DNA from: Diplosphaera chodatii
Taxonomy: Eukaryota > Chlorophyta > Trebouxiophyceae > Prasiolales > Stichococcaceae
Assembly: GCA_032358165.1 (NCBI GenBank)
Contig: JAALGY010000041.1
Coordinates: 2,108,001-2,172,000, forward strand
Length of the DNA stretch: 64,000 nt
Direction of reading: 5' to 3'
The number at the start of each line of letters is the position of its first letter. Within the stretch, counting starts at the first letter, position 1. Shown one piece after another: positions 38,382-52,950 of this stretch. Position numbers and translations under genes: made by a program. The notes beneath the pieces were generated by a model, which saw nothing but the letters and a program-made list of their open reading frames with translations, was not told where the DNA came from and did no database searches.

Positions 38382-41300
38382 TCACCACCTGGTGCGGCTG
38401 GCGCGCCCCCGCGTGGCGTCGTCAGGCACATCCAGCTCCAGCAGCAGGTGCAGGATCTGCGGCTCCAGCGCTGCCGCCGGCTGCGAGAAACCTCCCCGCG
38501 CGCCGGGCGGCAGACCGTCGTTCGGCAGCAGCGCCGCCTGCAGCTGGCCGCGCAGCCCGTAGCACAGCACCACCTGCGCCCGCAGAGCACAGCCCTGACG
38601 CTGTGATGGCACTTGCAGCCTGCAGCAGTCTACAACCTCAGCGGCACTGGCGGCACCGAGTGTGCTGCTGCTGTGGTCGCCCCTTGAACAGCTGGAGGAA
38701 ACCACAAACCATAGCGACAGTGCTTGCAACATGGCAATGGGCCGCTGGGCAGCATGGCGCCAGGGCCAGCGTGGGCGCCACCTGCGAGCGGAAGGCAATG
38801 CGACCCAGCTGCTGCAGGGTGGGTGTGTCCTGCTCGCCACGTGCCATCACCTGCCACAACAATGACACATGACACATTGTCAGGCTCGCACGCTTACATG
38901 CAGCTGCCAGTGGAGGATTGGCCTGTGTGCAGCAAGAGGTACCAGACGAGAGCAAGTGCAGTGAGCTCGACACCAGCACTGAGACCGATACACGAGGTGC
39001 ACCCTTGCCGCAGAACCAGAAACTTGTGTGCACCTCTGCAGCGCGCTCCGCCGAAATGCATTCTGACAGCAGCGTCATCAGCGGCACCACGGCGGCCAGC
39101 CACTCGGCGTAGTGCTGCCAGGCCGCCAGCACGGCCGCCCACAGCGCAGCGCCATCCATCCTGCAGCACAGCCCCAGCCTGGCTGATTATCGCACAAGAC
39201 GTTTTGCTGTTGCAGAGGGGTCCAGCCATGCGGATGGTGATCACAGATGGTGAGCAACACAGCAAAACGCAAAGAAGCAGCGATACCTAGGCACGATGTC
39301 TGAGCACTGTGGCGGTCGCACTGTGGCGACCACACTTGTCGACCTGCAGCGGGTGTACAAAGTCCCACCTGTGCGATGTGAGCGTGCACAGCTGGAAGGC
39401 CAGGGCATCGGCGGCGGCGGTGAATGCTGCCGCCACCGCCTCATACGTTAGCGACCAGGACAATCGTGTTAATTTGGTGATGGAGCGGCGGAGACCGCTA
39501 CATTCTGTCAGCTCCCCCTCCTGTAGTCACGACAAGCACGGGGTCTGAAACATGGGAACTCAGTCTCTCGTATCCTCTGGTTGGGTGCTGCCTCATTCAG
39601 CCGGGTGCTGCCCCACTCAAGGACGTTGGATTGAGAGCATCAAGATCTGCTGATCCCTGTGATGAACTGAGTCCATCCTCCACAGCTCACCGTCCACAGA
39701 TCGCACAGCGCAATGCGTATCTTGTCGTGCGTCTGCCACTGCGTCTCAAAGCGCCGCCCGATTTGGCCTGCAGGGTGGTGAAGGAGGGGTTTGATGCAGG
39801 CACTAATAAACAAGCTGCGCCAGCAGAGGTCACATGCAGTCCTATAACACACGCAAGCCAGGCCTTGAGGCTTGAGCCATCGGTCATTGGCTTCTCGTGA
39901 GGACCTTGACAAAGGGTTGAAACAGTCGGTCACCCGGCCCAACAATGACAGGCGCCGCAGGGTGGGTTGGTCAGCCCGGCAGGAGGGTTTGTCAGCAAGA
40001 TGTGTGGAGTAGGGCATGCCTGACACGGCCTGGCTCATTGCCAGCAGCAGCTGCAGCCCAGGGGCGGAGGCAAAGGCCTCCTCGACACTTGCTGCCGGGC
40101 TGTACGCCCGCCTGCTGCTGCCCCGGCTGGCGGCGCCGCCGCCGCAGCCAATGCTGCTGTTGCCACTCGTGCCGCTGCCGCCCTTGCCTCCCAGTCCTAC
40201 CGACGGCACGCCCCCCCCGTGCAGGAACTGCTGCGCCAGCCGCCGCGGCAGCCAGGGCGCCGCTGTAGCTGCAGCTGTGAGTGCAGCTCGCAGCGCCTGT
40301 GGTGAAGGGATGTACCCATGACTCAGCGGGATGCCAGGAACTGAGAACCGCTTTATTATGGTTACACCTGCCTGCATTGTAATCATGCGGGTGCATTGGG
40401 GCTCACCTGGTGCTGGCCGTGCGGACCGCTGCGGGGGTAGTAGAGGCGCGTCCAGCCGCCCAGGTGCTGCTGCGCAGTGATGCCGACCGCCTCTGCAGCC
40501 GCTGGGGGTTCCTCAGGGGCTGCGGCGCTGGGCCCAGCAGCAGGGCCCGTGCCCGGCTGCCCTCCGTCCGCCGCTTCGAGCTGCACTGGTTGCTGTGCAG
40601 GTAGGCCTGCCTGCTGCGGGTGCGGGTGCAGGATGAGGTGCGCTGGCGGGTGCACGATGGGGCTGGCCCCCAGGGTCGGCGGCCGCTGCGGGGACGGCTG
40701 ACTGCTGCTGGGGAACGCGTCCCGTGTTGCGCTGAGAGGGCCCCACCACGCAGACTCACCCCTGCAGAAGTTGAACCCCCTTCCACATGTGCGTGACTTG
40801 TTCGGCTTCAAATGAGCACACGAAAGGCACCAATCAGCACTCGGCTTGCGGTGCGAAGTCGTGTTTACCTGGCGCCGGCTGCACCCTGCTTCCGCTGACG
40901 CAGCTCCTCATGGCGCCGCTTCCTGATGCGCTGCCCCTCTGCCTGGCTGCCGTGCCCCTGGTTGTCCTGTAGTGCCGCTACATCGACTGTGCTGTCGCCT
41001 CCATCGCTGTGGCCGTCTGCCAACAAGCGAGCGGCAAGCGCAGCACGCCTCATGGCCAATGTAGGCCTGCCATCCTTCGCTGCTGCTGTCAGCTGTCCTG
41101 GCTGTTGCTCCTGCTGCCGCTGCTGTGCAGCAGCCGCTTGCTGGCGGGATGCTGCTTCCGCCGCTGCGTGTGCCACCTCCTGCTGGCGCACGTATGCTGG
41201 GTCGCACAGCCGCCACAGCTCATTGGACTGCACCGTCGAGCGCATCTGCTTTGTAGCTGCTGCCAGTGCGCACCTGCAGACCACACCCACAACACACGTG

Positions 41301-41854
41301 CTGACATGACCGATGCGTTGCACAAACCAGTGGCATCATCATCCTGGTTGCAGGGCCACTGCATGCCACGATTCCTGCGATGCATTCTCGGGCATGCTGT
41401 CGGATTGGTACGACAGAAGCTGACGACGGACAAGCGCCACGCACCAGTCTCGCGGGTGCAGCTGCAGAATCACGAGGTCAAGCACGTCTGGTGGCAGGTG
41501 CAGCAGGTGTGAGCGGCCAGGGCTCCTGCTCGCAGCCCAAGGGCTGATGCCATCGGCGCCTTTCAGCGCTTTCGCGGGTGACGCCTCTGAGGCTGGCCTT
41601 CGCACTTCGTTGACGCCTGAGGGAGCGTGCTGTCGCGCTGGGAGTACACAAGCAGGAACTGGGGTGTTCAGACTATCTGCATCACTGAGCTCCGCTGCCT
41701 GCTGCGATGCGGCGGTGTGGTAGGAGTCCCCGCTGAGCCCCGCAAGATCGTCCAGCAGCTCCTGCTGCGTGACGCCAGTTGACACCGCGTCTGCAAGTGG
41801 CTCCTCAGGCGATCGCCTCAGGCTGAGGCCCCACCCGGGAAACGAAAATTGCAT
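38382..41854 (-). CDS. F-box protein with cullin-like C-terminal helices
   Basis: Exons: 41854-41445, 41273-40869, 40761-40407, 40296-about 39950, 39767-39691, 39520-39369, 39160-39034, 38850-38782, 38573-38382, roughly 710 aa. An F-box spans residues 115-160 (HLLHLPPDVLDLVILQLHPRDW|CALAAATKQMRSTVQSNELW); F-boxes bind Skp1 in SCF ubiquitin ligases. It is followed by a Gln/Ala coiled-coil-like stretch and a Pro/Ala-rich linker. The last five exons are helical: IGRRFETQWQTHDKIRIALCDLW, LTYEAVAAAFTAAADALAFQL, ALWAAVLAAWQHYAEWLAAVV, TLQQLGRIAFRSQ. Their spacing recalls cullin N-terminal repeats (for example the VLxxYxxxWxxY helix and the LxLFRD helix), but the globular cullin domain is absent. 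The end of exon 4 is unsettled because no donor there matches the phase 1 needed by exon 5. The start could also be 42034. Confidence 0.66.
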
Positions 41855-42413
41855 AGCGCCAAGCTCTGGCTTCTGGGCAAATGGATGCGAGTCAGGGTAG
41901 GCATCAGCGGCCAGCAATCCAGCCCATGCAGCGCAGCGGGTATGTTGATCACCACGATGTTTTGGAGCCGGTCCGAAAGTGTGAAGTGGCAGAGGGACAG
42001 CGGTGCAGGAGACGAAGCGAGATCGGATGGCCACGTGCCTCTGGTCATGTCAACAGGCTGGTGCACTTGCACATTCACCACTTGCGAATGTCCTACGCCA
42101 TCTCCAGCGCTGCAGCACACTTGTGTTGACAGACGAGCGTTGGTAGGCCACGCCATATATGCACACAGGCGTCGCTGGTATCCATATACCTGGACCTGCG
42201 TCAGTCAGGCTGGGGACAGCAACACAGGCCCTTTGCGGGCTGCACACCCGGTTGTCGACCGTTTTAAACAGCAGGAGCCTGCAGAACAGCGCATTCCACA
42301 GCGTCCCCAAGTTGGCAGGCCTGCGCACGTCGAGCCGGCAGCAGGCGCGCCAGTCGCGCCACAGCGCACAGCACAGGACAGCCAGAGCGCCTGGTGTGCG
42401 GACAGTCGGCTTC
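41855..42413. promoter_or_regulatory. Divergent intergenic region, F-box gene / thioesterase
   Basis: These 559 bp lie between outward-facing starts. The plus frame 42159-42413 is open and continuous with the thioesterase start codon and reads as an Arg/Ser-rich presequence, so part of it may be coding in a longer transcript. No TATA box was seen. Confidence 0.45.
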
Positions 42414-44293
42414 ATGGCGCAGCCAAAGTTCGGCAAGACGATAGTTCAGGAAGCCAAGGGCGTGCATGCAGCGACGGTGTTCGTCATGCATGGGCTGGGT
42501 GACTCGGGCGAGGGCCTGGCTCACATCGGGCCCTCGTTGGCACTGCCGCACGTCAAGTTTGTATGTGAGGCACCCTTCTGTCTACCTCAATCTGTTTCGC
42601 CTCTCAGTCTCCAGCACCATAGTGTCGAGACCTGCACATGCGGTGTGGTCTTGGCGCCAAGGTCATCGGTTGCTGTGCTGGTGTGCGCCACATCGCCGGA
42701 CTGGCATTGCTGTCAAGTGCAGACCCGACAGCACCGGAGCGGGAGATCACCATGAACGGTGGCGAGCGCCGCAATGGCTGGTTTGACATCTACCACCCAG
42801 GTGTGCACGCCAAATGGAGCATCCCCCAGCATGCCACGTGTGCCATCATGCATACAGAAGGCCATTGGGCAGCTGGCAGCGACCATGTCGTGTCAGTGTT
42901 GTGGCCACGCCCTCACTCAGATGGTTGTCATCTCACAGATCTCATGAATGTTCGGGATGCGCCGGCCATTGGGCAGTCCATCGAGTATGTGAAGGGCCTG
43001 GTGCGGGATGAGATTGCCGCTGGCACGCCTGCTGACCGCATCGTGATTGGCGGGTTCAGCCAGGTGACTCACAATCACATCGATATGACAGCTGTGCGCC
43101 ATGTCCACATGCATGAGTCACACTTGTTCACCTGCCGGGATCCGTGACAAATCATGAAAATTTACTGTGCACATCATAAATGCCATCGTTATATTCAGGG
43201 TCCTCTGACCACTGAGGTGTATCACTGCAGGGCGGGCACATTGCGCTCCGCACGGCCTCGTCGTTGCAGGAGCCCATTGCTGGCGCAATTGGGTTGTCCA
43301 CATGGTGTGAAGCGCCAGAGCAGGTGCTGTGCTCATGTGCCCCTGCACTTTGCAAGCTCTGACCATTCTGCTAGACAGCCACTGACATGCCCAGGTCTCA
43401 TAGACATGCGTGCACAATTCGGAAAGGACGGTTAACCATACAGCTGCTTCAGCTGCTGGTTGCAGAATTGCATGCCATCGCTACTGTCTCGGCAGGACAC
43501 ACATGCATCTGTTCATGAAGGTGACGCGATCAGATGACTGTGTGCTGATGCAGCCGGTGCCGGCGGCGGTGCAGCAGATGCCCGTGTTCGTGGGCCACGG
43601 GGACCTCGACCCGCTGGTCCCTGTGCAGCTGGCGCGGCAGACGGCCCAGGGCCTGAAGAAGGCTGGTGAGGACGGTGGCTCTTGCACAGCTTTTGCTCCC
43701 AGTGATGGTCCACTTTCGCCACGCCTGCACCCAGTGATGACCCGCTTTCACCGCTCCCTGTGTCTGCCCCTTCTGCAGCCCTGCTGCACTGGGACCCACT
43801 TCATCAGCTGTGCCCCATGGCAGACTCCCCTATCAGATGGCGCTCGCTGGCAGACTGCATCATACTACCCTGGTACTACCCTGGTAATGCATTGACGCGC
43901 AGTAAAATCAATCATTCTTGCAGGGCTGCGCAACACGGAGCTGCACACGTACTCTGGGGTGGGGCACCACACCAGCCCTGTGGAGCTGCAGGACCTGCGC
44001 CGCTTCCTGCTGCGCCTGCTTCCAGAGAAGCTGCCAACCAGGCGAATGCCCACATGACTGATCAGCCCTGTGATACCACACTGCGGCTCACCACTGCTCA
44101 TGCACTGACCACTTGCAGCTTCGTGCCTTCTGGGCAGCCGCTCACACATCGAGTGATAATCTGCAGGGAGGAGGTGGACGCTATGTCTGTGAAGGAGCTG
44201 CGAACGTTCTTGGGCAGCCATGGCGTCTCCACCACAGGTTTCCTGGAGAAGACAGAGTTCGTGACGGCGGCGCGGCAGGTGCTGCAGCGGTGA
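42414..44293 (+). CDS. Acyl-protein thioesterase / carboxylesterase with C-terminal SAP-like domain
   Basis: Seven exons: 42414-42564, 42723-42800, 42939-43063, 43231-43323, 43554-43665, 43924-44041, 44167-44293, giving 267 aa. The fold is the alpha/beta hydrolase of APT1-type enzymes: FVMHGLGDSGEG, FVYPTAPEREITMNGG, GWFDIYHP, the nucleophile elbow GGFSQGG (Ser117), GHGDLDPLVP (Asp168) and GVGHHTSP (His near 201). Such enzymes remove palmitate from proteins or cleave lysophospholipids. After the hydrolase a 40-residue tail, EEVDAMSVKELRTFLGSHGV...GFLEKTEFVTAARQVL, resembles SAP or MANF-C helix-extended-helix domains. The last intron starts with GC (CAG|GCGAAT at 44042); without that splice the frame ends nine bases later. 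An upstream in-frame extension from 42159 could add a targeting presequence. Confidence 0.93.
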
Positions 44294-44983
44294 CGGCACG
44301 ATTGACAGCGGCAGCAGCGTCGCACTGGATTGATGGTCAGAGCAAGTAGGGTGAGGTCAGTATGGGGAGGTCAGCTAGTGCCAGGTTGACGAGTGTTGCG
44401 CATGTGATTGTGCGATAGCCAGCGCTAGCTAGCTAGGAATATTTGAGCAGATATGTCACATATCAATATTGACGGCAATTAGTAGAGTTGCTTGGTGCAT
44501 GCTGCATCTGCTGCACGCCAGCAGGTTGGCGTGCAATTTGCCAGGTGCTGACGACCAAGCTTCATGAGAGCATGACTGTGCACGCATGGCGGTCATGAGC
44601 AGCTGTCAACACGTGCTGAAGCAGCATTTGCCCAGATTGATGCTGTCCTGCAGTCGAAGCAATGCAGTCAGTACATCAAGCACAGACTTCCGCTCCTGTG
44701 TGGACTCTCTGAAAATAAAGTGCAGTGCACAGGTCGTGAGGAACGGCCTCAGCGTTGCATGGTTTATATCCTGCAAACCAAGATGCGCAGTTGACACACA
44801 GTTGCGTGAAGTAGTCTCAGCAGCAAGCAGCTGCAGGTTGTTGTCGTAGCGACACATTTCGGAGATAGAACAGCTTACCAAAGTCAACTGGTCGCAGCGC
44901 CACCGGCCACCGTAACTAGCAAACACTCAGGACAGCAAGGTCTGTGCAGCGTGCCCCCGTTCACTGACTGCCTGCACGAGAGC
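44294..44983. other. Intergenic region between thioesterase and choline kinase
   Basis: These 690 bp include an AT-rich part (44400-44480). GATATGT-C-ACATATC at 44450-44464 is a perfect 7+1+7 inverted repeat. A minus frame at 44606-44926 is open for 106 codons but has no family match. The choline kinase promoter must lie here. Confidence 0.4.
44450..44464. repeat. Perfect 15-bp inverted repeat
   Basis: GATATGT and its reverse complement flank a single C in an AT-rich part of the thioesterase-choline kinase spacer, about 160 bp after the thioesterase stop. It is too short for a strong hairpin terminator and could be a protein-binding site. Confidence 0.6.
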
Positions 44984-47900
44984 ATGGGGGTCCCTGAGGC
45001 GTCAACAGACGACGAGGTGGATGTGCCGCTCCTGCTGCATGACCCGAGGGCGGCGCTGTTTCCAATGCTCACCAAAGTCCGCGGCTGGGAGGAGGTAAGC
45101 ACACTCAACGTCGAACATATCCTGAACGTGAAACGTGTTTACCCTGCACTTGTGGGCACCAAGGGCGTCCTCGATACAGCATTGCTGCAGCATGTCCGTC
45201 CAGCGGGTGCGCATGCACATGCGGAGGTTCAGCTGCCGTACTGCAGGCGACGCTGGACGACATCAAGGTGTCGCAGCTGTCGGGTGCGATGACGAACCTC
45301 ATCTACCGGTGCCGCTACCAGCGCGGCGCAGAGGTGATCACCCCTCGGTGCAAAGGACTTTTTTTTAACCATGCGTACCCCACAATGCGGTCAAGGTCTC
45401 TCCTGAGGCACAGTCCTTGTGAGGCTGGCAGCAAACGTGTTGAATCTTTCATCTCTGCAGAAGCTGTTTGCGCTGGCGAGGGTCTTCGGCAACATCCCGG
45501 ACGACCTGTTCTCACGGTCGTACGAGGCCATGATCTTCCGCACCGTGGCGCGTGCCGGCATGGGGCCCAAGCTGCTGGTGAGCGTAGCAGCAGGGCGTGG
45601 CACGGGTGCAGCAGACTGTGCATCAGGGTTGTGGGTGTCTTGCATGCGCGGCCGGTGGAAAGCCTGCGGCGCGCTGCACGCCAGCCTACACTGTGCCTGC
45701 GGGGCACTCTCTCTCCAGCAGCGGCATGGCGCTGCAGATGTGGCTGGGGATCAGCAGCACAGCAAGGCGCTCACGAGGCTCGTCACTGCCTGTGCAGAAG
45801 CCACCACCTGTTACACATCCCTGAGATCCTTGTGCTGGCCGCCAGGTGTCGTTCGGCAACGGCCGCATCGAGGAATTCTACGTCGCCTGCAACTGCCTCA
45901 GCGCGGAGCAGATGGCGGAGGCGGACGTCGCGCGCGCGCTGGCGGCGGCGATGGCGTCCTTCCACTTCGAGTCCCTGCTGCACCTCCCGCCGCAGGAGGC
46001 CACAGAACCGCAGGCACGCCCAGGACGGCCCCAATCGGCGGTCGACTTGCGCTGCCAGCATCTTCAGCGGCTGCGCTGGCGTCGGTGCTGATCAGATGTA
46101 CTGAGCTAAGAGATGCGTGTGCCACAATGGCAGGTGTGGTCGCGGGTGCGGGGCTGGCTGAAGTTTGCGGGCGAGCTGTACGGCCCCGGCGGGCTGTCGC
46201 GCTTCGGCCTGGACAGCACAGCAGCCCAGGTGGGCATTGCTGACGGGCACGCTGGAACTCACGGCCCTTAGTCACAGCATCCCAGCACAATGCAGGGCTG
46301 CAAGCCGCTGGCCCTGCGTCCAGGTGCCGATGCTCATATGATCCAACAGGAACGACGTTGAAGGCCAGCCGTGCATCCACCTCGGCTGCATCGCCTGCGC
46401 AGCAGTTGTTTCACCAGCTAATGTATGCATCCATACCTGAGTGAGCGTGACCATCATGCAGATTGATGCGCTAGAGGCGCGGCTGACGCGGGACCACGCC
46501 AACTGGCTGGGCTTCTGTCACAACGACCTGCAGTGCGGCAATGTCATGCTGGATGCCAGCAGCCTGGACGCGCTGCGGGGACCCGCGATGCCGCTGGACC
46601 TCAGCACCCATGCCGTGGTGGGCGTGCGAGGGTGTACTTAAATGTGGGGACATCCGTTTAGTGTTGGTCATCAAGCACACCTTAAGTTTCCATGGCATTT
46701 CAGCATGCTAGGTTTATGTGAATGAGCATGAGCTTACCTCATGGCTGGCGCAGCGCATGTTGGAAGTAGCGCGCTGCCGAAGCCCCCTGCAGCATGCACA
46801 CCTGCTGCTGTGTCACCTCACGGTGTGTGCCCCCTGCCTCAGGACGAGGAGTGCGAGCCGCTGGGGCAGGCGATCGCGGAGGTGGAGGGCGGGTCGCCGC
46901 GGCGGGGGCGCAGCCCCACGCGGGCCTCGCCCTTTGGGGAGTCGCCGCGCGGGCGCCGGGCGCACGCCCGCCCCGACGCCGGCTCCCCGGAGCGCAGCCT
47001 GCGCCAGCGCAGCCTGGAGCAGCAGGAGGCGGACACGCGGGACGCCAAGGGCCGGGTGAGCAGCCTTTGTTCATCTGCAGCACTTCCGTCCGGTGCTTTC
47101 GTGTCAGAGCGGATGCCGCAGCAGGAACGCGTGCAATGCTGCATGGCAACGTATCTGCTGATCAACGCAGCCGCAGCAAGTGTGTGAGGATCACTTGAGA
47201 AGGAGGTGCAGTGCGACAGCATGAAGGTCATGCTGCGACAGCATGGCCGATTCCCCAGCTGCTGCTGCTGCAGTATTCCTGCAACCATGCCCCAAGACAG
47301 CCTCCTGACAGCCTGCAGACAGCTCCCTGACACTCCTGAGACAGCATTACAACCCTTGTGTCAAAGCAGGATCAGCATGCATGCTTCCAGCCTTGCCCAG
47401 CTGCTCAGAGCTGCTGACTGAGGAGTGTCCTGACCTCAAGCCATGTCGATGCGTGCAGACGCTGTTGCCGCGGAGCAGCAGCGCAGAGTGGGTGGCCGCG
47501 CCGACGACAGCCATCAAGCTCATCGACTACGAGTACTCTGGTGTCAATGCCGTCGCCTACGACATCGCAAACCACTGGTGCGGCATATGCTGGACACTTG
47601 ACGACTCCAGGGCCTCTGCAGCGCTCTGGGTGCCAACCCTGGACGCAAAGCTGTGCCATTGCATGCTTGTATCTATCTTATCCAACATGTATGTGAGGTA
47701 GTAGGCTGAACACCTCATGCATGCTGCATCCTCAAGGTCGTCAGGATTTGAATATGGCACACACTGTGCTTGATGTGCAGGTGCGAGTATGCAGCGGACT
47801 ATGACACCGCAACACCGCATGTGCTGGACTTCTCGAAGATGCCATCCCCAGCACGGCAGGTGACGGCACATCGCACTCGGCATGCTGCTGTGCTGCAGCC

Positions 47901-48799
47901 TGCACTCATGCTGACGTTCACACAAAGGGGCAGCCACTGGGCAAGGTAACGATCTTGTGTCACTGACGGATGGATGGCACTTCTCGACATCTTGGTCTTC
48001 TTAAAATTTACCTTGTGTCCGCTGCAGGCAGACTTTGTGGATGCCTATGTGGCGTCGCTGCAGGCGGTGCACAGCAGCTTGGCTGCCAAAGGCGACGCAC
48101 TCGATGTGGTTGAAAACAAAGTGTTGGCAGCGCAGGTGGGTTAGGCGTCTACGGTGATAGGTCGTAGGCTCGATGTTTTCTGGGAGCTGATGGCCACGAT
48201 GTGTTGCCAGCAACCTGCTCAGGTCAACCGATCTGACAAAGGCTGCCCTCCACATCTATATCACGACACCCATATTCGCTGGCATGCAGAAAGCAGCGGG
48301 TGTGTCAGCAGTGAAGCCGCTGCCGGCGGTGGCGGCGCGGGCGCTCGCTACAGGGCAGGGCGCCTTGGAGGCCATCTCGGCACAGCTGCAGCAGGCAGCA
48401 CGGGCTTACATCCCGGTGTCGCACCTGCTCTGGGGCCTCTGGGGCCTCATCCAGGTGAACTGCAGCAAAGCCCACAAGTGTTCAGGTGTACACTTGAGTT
48501 GATGTGAAATTATCAGTGGTTCAGTACGGCGCCAATTGACAGCAGCGTGCGCCACATACACCTGCTGCGGAGTTTGCTGCAGCAGGAAGGAGCTGCCATA
48601 GCTGCCAGTCCAGACTGGAGCAAATTGTGTGGGGTGAACACAGCCCTGCAGCGCCTTAGCGTACGTGTACCACAGAGGTAGGTTGTCCTATATGCAGGCC
48701 AAATCCAGCGAGATCGATTTTGACTATGAGGCGTACGGGACGCAGCGGCTCGATGAATTCAAGCGACTGGTGGCAGAGGCCGGACTGGCTGAGCCGTAG
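44984..48799 (+). CDS. Choline/ethanolamine kinase with RS/Pro-rich insert
   Basis: Twelve exons: 44984-45094, 45247-45333, 45461-45577, 45846-46013, 46134-46229, 46462-46617, 46843-47055, 47459-47577, 47781-47859, 48028-48135, 48290-48454, 48698-48799, giving 506 aa. Motifs are QLSGAMTNLIYRC (ATP loop), YEAMIFRTVARAGMGPKLL, FGNGRIEEF, Brenner's motif FCHNDLQCGN (Asp215), the choline-kinase motif IKLIDYEYSGVNAVAYDIANHW (Asp339) and the C-terminal LLWGLWGLIQ. The enzyme phosphorylates choline or ethanolamine in the Kennedy pathway. Between the two active-site motifs lie about 118 residues, against about 15-25 normally; exon 7 (46843-47055) supplies an Arg/Ser/Pro-rich, probably disordered insert. 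The end of exon 4 is uncertain: a GC donor (CAG|GCACGC at 46014) fits best. Confidence 0.93.
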
Positions 48800-49169
48800 C
48801 CTGACAGCATGACAGCTCAGGACATCCGGAAGATGTAGCCGCGGAAGTTTGGAGCTCCGTCCCTGAAGTGCAAGAAGTTGCGAGCTCCAAGCCTGATCAG
48901 GCATGCCCCTGGGGGGTAGACCCATCCTCTGGTCACATGCCCTCGAATATCAGTATACTGTCTTTCAGATCTGCGCCCGCTCGCTCGGGCCCTTGCAGTT
49001 TGTGGTCTCCCAGCATCGTTGCAATTCAATTGTAAATCGTTGTGACAATAACAATGGTAAGCGGCATCAGCATTGGCGAATGGGAAAGGAGAAATGAGAG
49101 AGTACAATACTGTACGAGGCTACATACTTCCTTGGCACCCCTCCTCTATGTGTTGGACCCCTGTAGCCC
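48800..49169. other. Convergent 3' region, choline kinase / Deg protease
   Basis: These 370 bp lie between facing stop codons. A TGTAA at 49031-49035 could be a polyadenylation element for the plus-strand gene. Nothing else was recognised. Confidence 0.4.
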
Positions 49170-52534
<3,365 letters not shown>

Positions 52535-52950
52535 GACCGTTCGCCAAGTTGTTGCCTCCCGTTGCTGTAGTGGAAAGACTCTATTCTGAAACACGCGCTC
52601 AGTTGCACATGCCAACTGCAAAGCAACAACTGCACTTGGTGACTTGCATGGATGCATGCCCACCTTTCCTGCCACGTGATGTCACGAGAAGCGCGAATCC
52701 ACCAGTTCTCTCCTATGTGTCACTTGCGCATTGCAATTCGAAATTTGCTGTATCACTGTTGATCAGCCCCGTAGTCGCTGAGGGTGCACGCGGCGGAGCT
52801 ACTGGTGATGGTCACTTGTGTGCATGCATGGGAAAAGCTGACCAGTCAGGGGCAGTCTGACTATGGTGAAAGCGTCTGAGTTTTTCGTGCGTCGATAGAT
52901 CCTGTGCAGATTGCAGCAAAGTGTCAACGAGCCCGGACGCAGCGTGCAGC
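52535..52950. promoter_or_regulatory. Divergent intergenic region, Deg protease / methyltransferase
   Basis: These 416 bp separate outward-facing starts and so contain both promoters. The sequence is AT-richer than the exons. No TATA box, repeat or small gene is convincing. Confidence 0.4.

Noticed and set aside
38042..38872. Plus-strand open frame of 276 codons.
   Set aside because: It overlaps the last two exons of the F-box gene in antisense and has Arg/Ala/Pro-biased content with no recognisable domain.
44606..44926. Minus-strand open frame of 106 codons in the thioesterase-choline kinase spacer.
   Set aside because: It has no family similarity, no neighbouring exons and low GC compared with real exons here.
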